Assembly: GCA_958295775.1 (NCBI GenBank)
Contig: CATQHC010000002.1
Coordinates: 572,915 to 636,914, forward strand
Origin: Chloroflexota bacterium
Lineage (GTDB): Bacteria > Chloroflexota > UBA11872 > VXOZ01
Length of the DNA stretch: 64,000 bases
Reading direction: 5' to 3'
A model generated the notes under the pieces. It was not told the origin of the DNA and did no database searches. It saw nothing but the letters and a program-made list of their open reading frames with translations. Numbering within the stretch: the first letter of the stretch is position 1; the number at the start of each line of letters is the position of its first letter. This document shows, piece after piece, positions 1-11,200 of the stretch. The position numbers and the translations under genes were made by a program.

Positions 1-110
1 CATGGCTCAATCAGGCCCACTTGCCGGCGTGCACCGGGGTGCTCCCAGTCCACCCTCCCGCGTATGCCGCTGAACTCCTAGCCCCCTTCTCGCGCCTTTG
101 CTACCATTGC

Positions 111-142
111 CATGTCGGCATGTCGGCATGTCGGCATGTCGG
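111..142. repeat. 8-bp tandem repeat, four copies
   Basis: Four exact head-to-tail copies of CATGTCGG run from 111 to 142 and end in CAAC. They sit about 35 bases before the start of the small membrane-protein gene at 179. A short perfect repeat of this kind can change copy number by replication slippage and so shift promoter spacing. No promoter elements are clear here, so no role is claimed. Confidence 0.9.
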
Positions 143-178
143 CAACGGCGTTCTTAAGACTTAGCGGAGCTGCATAGC

Positions 179-367
179 ATGAACAAGACACTCAAAACCA
201 TCATCCACGTGGTGCTCTTCGTGGCGGCATTCATCGTTTTCTATCTGGGCTTGGGCGTGGGCCTCGCGGTGAACCCCACCGGCGGCACCGTCCTCTGGGC
301 CCTCGCCGCCGCCATCGCAATCGGCAACCTGCTCTGGATCTTCTACCCGCGCTCGCGGAAACAATAG
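179..367 (+). CDS. small two-helix membrane protein, unknown function
   Basis: The product has 62 residues. Two hydrophobic stretches (about residues 8-30 and 37-55) are separated by a short loop with NPTGG, and the basic C-terminus (YPRSRKQ) would stay in the cytoplasm. The ATG at 179 has GGAG nine bases upstream. I recognise no family. It stands alone, with nothing but the 8-bp repeat before it and the restriction-modification gene after it. Small proteins like this are often missed or over-called; the ribosome site and the hydrophobic pattern favour a real gene. Confidence 0.55.
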   Translation: MNKTLKTIIHVVLFVAAFIVFYLGLGVGLAVNPTGGTVLWALAAAIAIGNLLWIFYPRSRKQ

Positions 368-579
368 ACTTGCCCACGCCACAAGCTAGTCGTTTTCCGT
401 TACGCTGGTGTCAGCGCACGTCTCAAACTTGAACGTGGCAGGCTTGCTCACGCAGAGCGACAGCTAGCCGGTTCACCACTGTGCATTGGCGGAGCCATGG
501 GCCAGTTCCACAAACCAACAACCAGACACTGCTGCCGTCCCTTGCATCTCGCGTTCTCAAGAGAGACAGAAACTCTGCC

Positions 580-4854
<4,275 letters not shown>

Positions 4855-4920
4855 CACAGACGCAATCACGCGCCCACGTCTCGGAGCGTCTGATCAAACA
4901 GGAAGTGCTTGCAAGATGTC

Positions 4921-4949
4921 TGTCACTCCGGCGTAAGCCGGAGTCCAGA
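4921..4949 (+). repeat. palindromic repeat, intergenic copy
   Basis: ACTCCGGC-GTAA-GCCGGAGT (4925-4944), bordered by GTC and CCAG, is the same element as the copies inside the upstream gene. It lies between the convergent restriction-modification and FRG-TPR genes and may serve as a bidirectional stem-loop. Confidence 0.8.
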
Positions 4950-4986
4950 GGACACGCTATTGTCGCCAAGTTCCGCCTGGATGCGC

Positions 4987-6507
4987 CTACTCCTCGCCAT
5001 TGGCCGTGAGCATTTCCACAATACTCGCAGGAAGCTTGACCTTGTATCGCTCCTCAAAAGCCGATACGCTACCAAACTCGTCACGAAATGCAGAAACAAC
5101 ATCAACCCCAAGGCTCTTTGCCTTGGACAAGTCAGCTTCAGCCTTTCCCCACATTCTCAAGGCGAGCCAGCACTCACCACGATTGTAGTGGAAACTTCCT
5201 AAGCTCCTGTCTACATTCACTAGTTTGCGGAAATGCTGGGTCTGGCGTTGTTGTTTACTCTCCACAGTGCGCACCAAGCCAGAATTGCTATGAGACTTAG
5301 TTGGGTTGGAATATAACGCTATCGCTCTGTCAAATTCCTGAATTGCGTGCTGGTATTCACTCTTTCTCATGTACGCGATGCCGCGACCGTCGTAGGCTTC
5401 GGCCAAACAAGAATTTAGCTCTATTGCCTTGTCGAAGTCCTGCAATCCCGATTCGAAGTCACCAATTCTCGTGTACACTATGCCGCGATTGACATAAGTC
5501 TCCGCCAAGCAGGGAGCTATTGCAATCGCCTCACCATAGTCCTGGATTGCCTGCTTGGGCTCGCCCTTGGCTGAGAAAGAACGACCACGATTGATAAGGG
5601 CTACAACGAGGCTGGGGTCCATTTCTATTGCTTTGCTGAAGTCCTTGATCGCGTTGTCATAGTCCTCTATAGACAAATAAACTACTCCGCGACCGTAAAA
5701 GGCAACTGCCATTCCCGGATCAATTGCGAGTGCCTTACTGTAATCTTGAATAGCAAGATCATAGTCCTCTTTGGAAAAATGAACATTGCCGCGATTGTTG
5801 TATGCTAGGGTTAGTCGTGGATTCAGCTTAATGACATTGCTGTATCTGTCAATGGCTGCTTCATACTCTCTTTTTCTTGCATGAGCTTCGGCAGCGTAGA
5901 TTTCCAGATAAGCACTCTCATGGCCCTCATGGTATCGGATGAATCCATGGAAATCGTTATAAATGGTCTGGGCTCGGACATTGTGGTGCTTGCCTAAGTG
6001 TTCTAAGATAGGTTCTTTGAGCTCATGTGGAACAGAAATTGTCTTGTCCGGTATGAGAAAGCCCTTTGGCGGCCGCACAAACACGCTCTTTTGTGCGATG
6101 ACGCGATTTGCCGGACTCTTGGGTTCCAGCAACGGGAAACTGCCCTTTTCTAGCAGGATGACCCGTCCGTCTCTTGCAGGTTTACTGTCGCAGGCAAAGA
6201 ACAGCGCGATCAGAAAGTCTGTCGTGAAGTCGATCAGATTGGTGACAGAGCCGAAGTGCTGGAGTTGAGCCAGGAGATCGTCTTCATCCATTTGACCGGC
6301 GAATTCTTGGGCTGACTTCAGCATTTCCGTTTGGGCAATTTCGATGTCTAAACCCTCTACCTTGATTTCTTCGCGTCTGCGGTAGAGGCTCGACGACACG
6401 CGACAGTAATGCCTTGGTTCTCCCCGGTAGAGATAATCACCGTCCGCCGATTTCTCGGCAATCTCCTTGAGAATCTGCAGGACTCTCTCTAGGAAAGGTC
6501 TGAACAA
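4987..6507 (-). CDS. FRG-domain and TPR-repeat protein, 5' end displaced by an insertion sequence
   Basis: The 506-residue frame now opens at a TTG inside the terminal repeat of the adjoining IS element. The N-terminal half is an FRG domain, with LYRGEPR at 26-32, QLQHFG at 81-86 and TNLIDFTTD at 89-97, the family's hallmark blocks. Residues about 207-410 are six consecutive 34-residue TPR units, each with a good A/G-Y-...-A...A-P pattern. FRG domains are of unknown biochemical role; TPRs bind other proteins. The native start is most likely the GTG at 7724 on the far side of the IS, giving 515 residues. It lies next to a restriction-modification gene, so a defence role is possible but only inferred. 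Whether the current TTG is translated is unclear. Confidence 0.75.
   Translation of the reverse strand: MFRPFLERVLQILKEIAEKSADGDYLYRGEPRHYCRVSSSLYRRREEIKVEGLDIEIAQTEMLKSAQEFAGQMDEDDLLAQLQHFGSVTNLIDFTTDFLIALFFACDSKPARDGRVILLEKGSFPLLEPKSPANRVIAQKSVFVRPPKGFLIPDKTISVPHELKEPILEHLGKHHNVRAQTIYNDFHGFIRYHEGHESAYLEIYAAEAHARKREYEAAIDRYSNVIKLNPRLTLAYNNRGNVHFSKEDYDLAIQDYSKALAIDPGMAVAFYGRGVVYLSIEDYDNAIKDFSKAIEMDPSLVVALINRGRSFSAKGEPKQAIQDYGEAIAIAPCLAETYVNRGIVYTRIGDFESGLQDFDKAIELNSCLAEAYDGRGIAYMRKSEYQHAIQEFDRAIALYSNPTKSHSNSGLVRTVESKQQRQTQHFRKLVNVDRSLGSFHYNRGECWLALRMWGKAEADLSKAKSLGVDVVSAFRDEFGSVSAFEERYKVKLPASIVEMLTANGEE
6492..6507 (+). repeat. left terminal inverted repeat of the IS5-family element
   Basis: GGAAAGGTCTGAACAA is the transposase-distal end. 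Read on the minus strand it supplies a TTG codon that opens the remaining FRG-TPR frame. Confidence 0.88.
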
Positions 6508-6659
6508 CTCTGTGTAGGCTTGGTGTTAGTGGTGTGTGCGGGATTATGGGGCGTTTTGGGGTGTGTTTTGGCGTTTCGGTGGGGCTGTTTTGCCCGTGTT
6601 TTGGCGCTGCTGGGAGCGTTTTTCGCTCCCGCTCGTGTTTTGGGCGCACTACTGCCGTG

Positions 6660-7610
6660 TCACGCAGTCACGTAGCGTGCGGCCGTCACCACATTGGTCA
6701 GCCCCAGCAGCAACGCCAGCCGTTGCGTGTTCTTGGACAGACCCCGGTAGCGCACCGTGGCGTAGCCGAAGTGCCGCTTCACCCACAGGAACGGATGTTC
6801 GACCTTGGCTCTGACTGACGCTTTGCGCTGCTCGGCCAGCGCCGCCGCGCTCTCAGGCGCCAGTTGCCGCCGCTGCCCCGGCTTGAGCGCCACCTGCCAC
6901 GCTACCGCGCGCCCCTGATGCTCCAGCCGCTTCTGCACGCCGATGTACCCGGCGTCTCCCCACACCTGCTGCTCCCCACCGTGCAGCAACGCTCCCGCTT
7001 GCGTCACGTCGTGCACGTTGGCCGCTGTGGTGCTGAAGCTGTGCACGAGCCCCGTCTGTGCGTCGGCGCCGATGTGCAGCTTCATTCCAAAGTAATACTG
7101 GTTCCCCTTCTTCACCTGCCGCATCTCCGGGTCCCGCTGCCCTTCGCGGTTCTTGGTCGATGTCGGCGCTGCGATGATGGTCGCGTCCACGACCGTCCCT
7201 GCCCGCAGCCGCAAGCCTTGCCTCGCCAGATGCGCGTTGATCTCCGCCAACAACCCCTCTCCCAACCGATGCTGCTCCAGCAAATGCCGAAAGTGCAGGA
7301 TCGTCGTCTCGTCCGGCAGCGCTGCCGACAGCCGCAGCCCCACGAACCGCCGCACCGGTTCCACCTCGTACAGCATGTCCTCCATCCCAGGATCACTCAG
7401 ATTGTAGAACAACTGCACGCAGTGTACCCGCAGCATTACCGACAAAGGATACGGCCGCCGCCCACGCCCCGCCTTGGGATAGTACGGCGCGATACGCGCC
7501 TCCATCTCCGCCCACGGGAGCAACGCGTCCATGCGCTCCAAGAACTTCTCCCGCCGGGTCTTCCGCTTCTTCTGCGCGTACTCCAACTCGGCAAACGTCG
7601 GCTGCTCCAT
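6660..7610 (-). CDS. IS5-family DDE transposase
   Basis: The protein has 316 residues from the ATG at 7610, which has AGGAG seven bases upstream; a longer frame to 7649 lacks such a site. It opens with an IS5-type helical N-terminal domain (residues about 5-110). The catalytic acid residues are readable as D142 (VVDATI), D219 (WGDAGYIG) and E271 (VEHPFLWVKR), in the spacing of the family. The length is usual for IS5 and no stop or frameshift is seen, so the enzyme is probably active. It cuts and joins the ends of the element that carries it. Confidence 0.93.
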   Translation of the reverse strand: MEQPTFAELEYAQKKRKTRREKFLERMDALLPWAEMEARIAPYYPKAGRGRRPYPLSVMLRVHCVQLFYNLSDPGMEDMLYEVEPVRRFVGLRLSAALPDETTILHFRHLLEQHRLGEGLLAEINAHLARQGLRLRAGTVVDATIIAAPTSTKNREGQRDPEMRQVKKGNQYYFGMKLHIGADAQTGLVHSFSTTAANVHDVTQAGALLHGGEQQVWGDAGYIGVQKRLEHQGRAVAWQVALKPGQRRQLAPESAAALAEQRKASVRAKVEHPFLWVKRHFGYATVRYRGLSKNTQRLALLLGLTNVVTAARYVTA

Positions 7611-7663
7611 TCCCCATCTCCTCGCCATAAGCTGCTTTCTTGCTATCATACTATGCCAAGGGC

Positions 7664-7679
7664 TTGTTCAGAGTTTTCC
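7664..7679 (-). repeat. right terminal inverted repeat of the IS5-family element
   Basis: TTGTTCAGAGTTTTCC is the inverted partner of the left end and adjoins the TA duplication at 7680-7681. Confidence 0.88.
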
Positions 7680-7724
7680 TAGGGAGTTGGTACTCTCAAA
7701 TGGTTCGCGGTCTTGATCGGTCAC
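7680..7724 (-). pseudogene. severed 5' end of the FRG-TPR gene
   Basis: On the minus strand a GTG at 7724 has AAGGA six bases upstream. It opens codons reading MTDQDREPFESTNSL, which join in frame to ERVLQILKEIAEK of the FRG-TPR protein once the IS and one TA are removed. An in-frame TGA lies 16 codons before the GTG, so this is the likely native start. The fragment makes only a stub at present. Confidence 0.75.
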
Positions 7725-7888
7725 AACGGGTCCTTGCGCTCGTGGCTTCTGGCTGTCACGTTCTCAGCGTATCATGTATTTGGCTCTCTCCTCCCTCATC
7801 TTTGTAAGACAAGCATAGCCGGGTGTCCAATCAGGCACGACCACGCTTTTGCTGAAATAGGAAGTTTCCAGAGTCTGGCCAGTAACAA

Positions 7889-8036
7889 ATGGCCTTTGAA
7901 CCCCGCATTTCAATCACGAACGCATTCACTTCGGAGCTCAACGAGACCGAGCGGGTGCATGGCTTTTTGGATGAGGCGGCGCTGACGAAGGTGTGGTTCA
8001 ACGCAATGCGTGCGCAGGCGTTTCTGCTGGATGCTC
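7889..8036 (+). pseudogene. Fic-family N-terminal fragment A
   Basis: The frame starts MAFEPRISITNAFTSEL and runs about 49 recognisable residues to FLLDA, then loses similarity and stops at 8122. It matches the start of fragment B at 9173 in both protein and DNA, including MAF.PR..ITNA and FL..A.LT. The N-terminal Fic domain normally continues to an 'IEG' inhibitory-type motif and a C-terminal HPFxxGNGR site; both are missing. A deletion or insertion ends homology just before the VapBC pair. It is probably not functional. Confidence 0.65.
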
Positions 8037-8136
8037 TTTTCCCTTGCCTGTGGCTTTGTCTCCTCAGCGAAATTGACGCATTTCCGTATTTACGCTATTC
8101 TCACTCTTGGTCACGATTTTGAGGAGTTAAGAGCTT

Positions 8137-8415
8137 ATGCAAACCAAGAAGAAGAGACTCACACTGGACCTCGACCCTCCGGTACAGCGGCGTCTGAAGG
8201 CGGTGGCGGCGCTCAAGGGCATCAGCATGAGACGGTATTGCCTGGCCGCCATCGACAAGGAGCTCGCGCGAGACGAGGCCAACGGCGCGTTCGCCGGCAG
8301 CTTCAACATCGAGAGGCTCGTAGCCCTGCAAGAGGAGGCGTTTGGAGACAAGGTTCTGCCGGCAGACGGGGCTGAGTTGATACGGGAGGCGCGCGAGTCT
8401 AGGAGCATCTCTTGA
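8137..8415 (+). CDS. antitoxin of a VapBC-type pair
   Basis: The product has 92 residues. The N-terminus, KKRLTLDLDPPVQRRLKAVAALKGISMRRY, follows the ribbon-helix-helix plan (a strand followed by two helices) used to bind operator DNA as a dimer. The C-terminal half (FNIERLVALQEEAF) would be the toxin-binding tail. The stop codon overlaps the toxin start by four bases (TTGA), so the two are translated together. Such pairs usually repress their own promoter; the operator is not obvious in the short upstream stretch. GAGGAG lies about 14 bases before the ATG. Confidence 0.78.
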   Translation: MQTKKKRLTLDLDPPVQRRLKAVAALKGISMRRYCLAAIDKELARDEANGAFAGSFNIERLVALQEEAFGDKVLPADGAELIREARESRSIS

Positions 8416-8855
8416 ACGGTTACGTTGTAGTGGACGCGAGCCTGGCGTGCAAGTGGCTGGTCAAGGAGAAACACACCGCCGAGGCCAACGCGCTTGGCCG
8501 CTTGTGGAACAGCCAGAGAATCCGAATCGCGGCGCCGTACCTGATGCCTGTGGAAGTGACCAATGTCCTCCACCAAAGGGTGAGGCGAGGCGAGTTGACA
8601 TTGCAGGCGGCGACACAGCGTATGGAGAGCCTGCTGTCAGCGGGCCTCGAATTATTTCAGCCGCCACGCCTTTACGGCAGGGCCTTGGAGTTGGCAAGCC
8701 AGCTTAGACAAGGCGCGGCCTATGACGCCCACTACCTGGCTCTGGCAGAGGCTCTCGGCTGCGAGCTGTGGACGGCCGATGAGAAGTTCTACCGGGCGGC
8801 GGGTCCTGTTGTTCGGCGTGTCCGTTGGGTGGGAGAGCTCGCCGCCCAGGGTTAG
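8412..8855 (+). CDS. vapC: VapC-type PIN-domain ribonuclease toxin
   Basis: The protein has 147 residues and starts at the TTG at 8412, overlapping the antitoxin stop. Acid residues of the PIN active site are in place: D8 (VVVDAS), E48 (PVEVTNVL), D105 (YDAHYLALA) and D123 (WTADEKF). They bind Mg2+ for RNA cleavage. VapC toxins typically cut tRNA or rRNA when the antitoxin is degraded. Length and order are standard for the family. The pair lies between two truncated Fic genes and beside a tRNA-Leu copy, in a rearranged region. The RNA target cannot be read from the sequence. Confidence 0.88.
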   Translation: MNGYVVVDASLACKWLVKEKHTAEANALGRLWNSQRIRIAAPYLMPVEVTNVLHQRVRRGELTLQAATQRMESLLSAGLELFQPPRLYGRALELASQLRQGAAYDAHYLALAEALGCELWTADEKFYRAAGPVVRRVRWVGELAAQG

Positions 8856-8945
8856 CCAGAAGCCTCTGTACGGCGGAAAAACAACCCCACACCGCCCGGT
8901 GCATCGAGGATTGGGGAGGCGGTGTGCTCTGCACTGCGCGGCTGT

Positions 8946-9030
8946 TGGTGGGGACGGTGGGACTCGAACCCGCACGCCTTGCGGCACATGATCCTAAATC
9001 ATGCTCGTCTTCCAGTTCCGACACACCCCG
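8946..9030 (-). tRNA. degenerate tRNA-Leu(TAG) copy, probable pseudogene or attachment remnant
   Basis: This is nearly identical to the intact tRNA-Leu at 11010-11091 through the D, anticodon (loop TTTAGGA), variable and T arms. It differs where it matters: the 5' acceptor strand reads CGGGGTG, leaving a C1-C72 mismatch and two wobble pairs, and the T stem has a C-A mismatch. Unlike the intact copy, it encodes the 3' CCA. Loss of the correct 5' end with the 3' part retained fits an integration remnant or a tandem-duplication scar. Confidence 0.7.
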
Positions 9031-9172
9031 TTCTTCAATTCTAACAGTGACACGTCAAAGAGCGTAGCATGGTTTCTGATAGGTCTAACCATGTAGCTCC
9101 AGGCGTGCTCAATGCTTTGGGCGACTCCGGCTATGCTGGAGTTAGTTACCCAGAAATTCGGTGAGTTTGCGA

Positions 9173-9480
9173 ATGGCCTTTGCTCCGCGCTTTACTATCA
9201 CGAACGCAATCACCACGGCGCTCACGGAGATCGAGCGGGCGCGGGGGTTTCTGGAGGCGGCTACGCTCACGGATGAGTGGGTAGACGCGATGCGTTCAGA
9301 GGCGTTTCTGCTAGAAGCGCATCACACGACGCACATCGAGGGAACGAGGCTTACGCTGGAGGACGCCGACGATCTGCTAGCGGGCCGTGCGGTGCCGGGA
9401 GCGGACCCGGACGACGCCCGCGAGCTTCTAAACTACCGTGAGGCGTTCGCGATCACAGGCATTTACTTCAACGACGGGCG
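9173..9480 (+). pseudogene. Fic-family N-terminal fragment B
   Basis: From the ATG at 9173 about 100 residues read as a Fic-protein N-terminus: [17 protein letters not shown], then [18 protein letters not shown] with the typical IEG block, then LLNYREAF. After about 9480 the frame stays open to 9844 but turns into low-complexity sequence that includes a 28-bp tandem repeat and runs antisense into the next gene. The catalytic HPFxxGNGR segment is absent. AMPylation activity is therefore not expected. Confidence 0.72.
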
Positions 9481-9631
9481 TGCCTGCAGACAGCTCCGGC
9501 TGAACTTGCGACAAACTTGCGCCACAACTTGCGACAGGCTTGTGACATTGAGACAAGCCACGCGGGTGGCGCACGGGCCGGTGCGAGACGAGAAGTGGGT
9601 GTGCTCGGGGCGCAGCAAGCGTGCGGGTGCA

Positions 9632-9715
9632 GCAAGCTCACTCAAGCATGGCGGGCGCAGCGGGCTCACTCAAGCGTGGTGTGCGCAGCCGGCTCACTCA
9701 AACGTGGCGGGTGCG
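9632..9715. repeat. 28-bp tandem repeat, three copies
   Basis: Units start at 9632, 9660 and 9688, each around a GCTCACTCAA.C.TGG core, with a few mismatches between copies. The array lies between the broken Fic frame and the 3' end of the convergent regulator gene. Confidence 0.85.
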
Positions 9716-10666
9716 CTATGGTCGTGCGCTTTGCGCCGGATCGCCGTTCAGCAGTCCGTGGCGCACGGCCCAGACGACCATTTCCTGAATGGACTTGGCG
9801 CCGATCTTGTCACGGATAACGTAGATGGCGTTGCGGATGGTTAACGGGCGATTGCCTCTGATCTCAGCGATCTCCGCATACGACAGCCCCTGCGCAAAGA
9901 GGGTAAGTATTTCCCGCTCTCGCTCGGTGAGGCCGTCATGCCGCGGTTTCCCATCGCCCGGCGTTGCTGAGCGGATTCTGTCAAATACCCGCCGCGTAAG
10001 GTCGCCCGGAATACTGAATTCGCCAGCAGCAACTTCCTGGATTGTTGAAAGGAGTCTCTCCTTGCCGGACAACTTCTGCAGATACCCGGTAGCGCCGGCG
10101 GCCACCGCTGCCAACACGGCGTCTTCGTCGGTCGAAGCAGTCAAAATGAGCACACGGGTGTCAGGCAGTGCTTCCCTAATCTCCCGGCACGCCTCGATAC
10201 CGTCTTTCTCCGGCATCATCACGTCCATTACGCTCAGCAAGAGGATCAACTGGTGCGTCAATTTTCGATTTGCAAGGATGCGGAAGTGAACGAATCCGTT
10301 TAATGCTGACACCAATACGAGAATACTGCTGTATTCCGCATAACTGACGAAGTCGAAAGCGGGGCGATAGAGCAACAGCGCCACGCAAATGCCAATAAGC
10401 ATCCAGCGGAGCCAGACCGAGATGTTCCCCAAGTACCGCAATTCGTCCGCTTGCGTTACATTGAAGCCCAATCGACGCATCGACAAGACATCGGTAACTA
10501 CACTCAGAAGCCCCTGCGCGCGATTCCAGATGCTCGACGTGCGCGACGGTGACGTTGGGCGGGGACTGTACTCATAGACCTGCAAAGCGAGCCCTGCCTT
10601 TCCAGCCACGCCACTATGTGCCGGGGCAAGACGCGAGTGAGAGGAGCCGGAACTCTTGGGTCTCAT
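9716..10666 (-). CDS. chimeric protein: sensor-kinase-like membrane part fused to a response-regulator tail with LuxR-type HTH
   Basis: The frame has 316 residues. Residues about 84-145 form hydrophobic segments like the membrane input part of a sensor kinase. At about residue 145 the sequence switches into the second half of a receiver domain: [11 protein letters not shown] with the phosphate-accepting D148, then LILTAS and the GATGYLQK lysine block. Residues about 245-305 are a LuxR-type helix-turn-helix ([23 protein letters not shown]). The receiver's first strands and acidic pocket are missing, as are all kinase catalytic boxes. This is what an in-frame deletion across adjacent kinase and regulator genes would give. 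The start is uncertain; M63 is an alternative. A membrane-tied or inactive regulator is likely. Confidence 0.65.
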   Translation of the reverse strand: MRPKSSGSSHSRLAPAHSGVAGKAGLALQVYEYSPRPTSPSRTSSIWNRAQGLLSVVTDVLSMRRLGFNVTQADELRYLGNISVWLRWMLIGICVALLLYRPAFDFVSYAEYSSILVLVSALNGFVHFRILANRKLTHQLILLLSVMDVMMPEKDGIEACREIREALPDTRVLILTASTDEDAVLAAVAAGATGYLQKLSGKERLLSTIQEVAAGEFSIPGDLTRRVFDRIRSATPGDGKPRHDGLTEREREILTLFAQGLSYAEIAEIRGNRPLTIRNAIYVIRDKIGAKSIQEMVVWAVRHGLLNGDPAQSARP

Positions 10667-11009
10667 CTATACTCTATCGCGCTCATCAATCCCGTCAAGC
10701 AGCAAGCGTAGGTTACGCGTCCAATCCAGGTAGGAATGCCGATTGAGGCAGAGTTGAGAGACCTAGGCTTTGGATTTGTGCCCTATATCTCCTCGGTCGC
10801 AGAGGCAATGCTGTAGGTAAGGTCGCCACAGTTGGGCAGACAAGCTGCAAATTAGTAAGGGTTTGCGGGCATGCGCGTGACGCCCAAATAGGAGACCTCC
10901 AGCCCAGAGTTGGGCGCGGGCAGCAATGAAACGCCTGGCGGCGTTATGCGTGGATTCCTCGGTGACTAAACGCCCCGCCGCTTGGCGCACTCTCACTGGG
11001 CCGACCGGG
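10667..11009. other. intergenic stretch without a gene
   Basis: No coding frame with a ribosome site or recognisable product is seen between the chimeric regulator and tRNA-Leu. It would contain the 3' flank of the tRNA and, if an island is present, its junction. Confidence 0.5.
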
Positions 11010-11091
11010 TGGGGACGGCGGGACTCGAACCCGCACGCCTTGCGGCACATGATCCTAAATCATGCTCGTCTTCCAGTTCCGACACGTCCCC
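11010..11091 (-). tRNA. tRNA-Leu(TAG)
   Basis: The cloverleaf is complete. The acceptor GGGGACG pairs perfectly with CGTCCCC, the anticodon stem CATGA/TCATG holds loop TTTAGGA (anticodon TAG, reads CUA), the long variable arm is typical of Leu, and T stem GCGGG/CCCGC pairs fully. The 3' CCA is not encoded (CCC follows the discriminator A). Its 3' end faces the accessory region at 480-11000. Confidence 0.95.
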
Positions 11092-11200
11092 GTGGAGTCT
11101 ATTCTAGCAGCGGCAGGCTGGGGCGACTAGATGAGCAAGGCCGATAGGCGGAGCTTGCCGTGCATACTGCGACAGGCTCAGTGCGAGCGGATAACGGACC

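Larger units (their letters stand above)
6492..7679 (-). mobile_element. IS5-family insertion sequence, 1188 bp
   Basis: The element is bounded by 16-bp inverted repeats, GGAAAGGTCTGAACAA and GGAAAACTCTGAACAA, with 14 of 16 positions matching. It is flanked by a TA duplication (6490-6491 and 7680-7681). It holds one transposase gene. The TA duplication fits the IS427 type of the IS5 family. Removing the element and one TA restores an open frame into the FRG-TPR gene, so the insertion looks recent. Confidence 0.88.

Noticed and set aside
6534-6818. Plus-strand ORFs at the left end of the insertion sequence
   Set aside because: They overlap the transposase 3' end on the opposite strand and have no recognisable product.
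9124-9142. ACTCCGGCTATGCTGGAGT as another repeat copy
   Set aside because: It has one mismatch in the stem and lacks the flanking GTC and CCAG borders.
9481-9844. Continuation of the Fic frame as one long protein
   Set aside because: The sequence turns low-complexity, contains a tandem repeat and runs antisense into the regulator.
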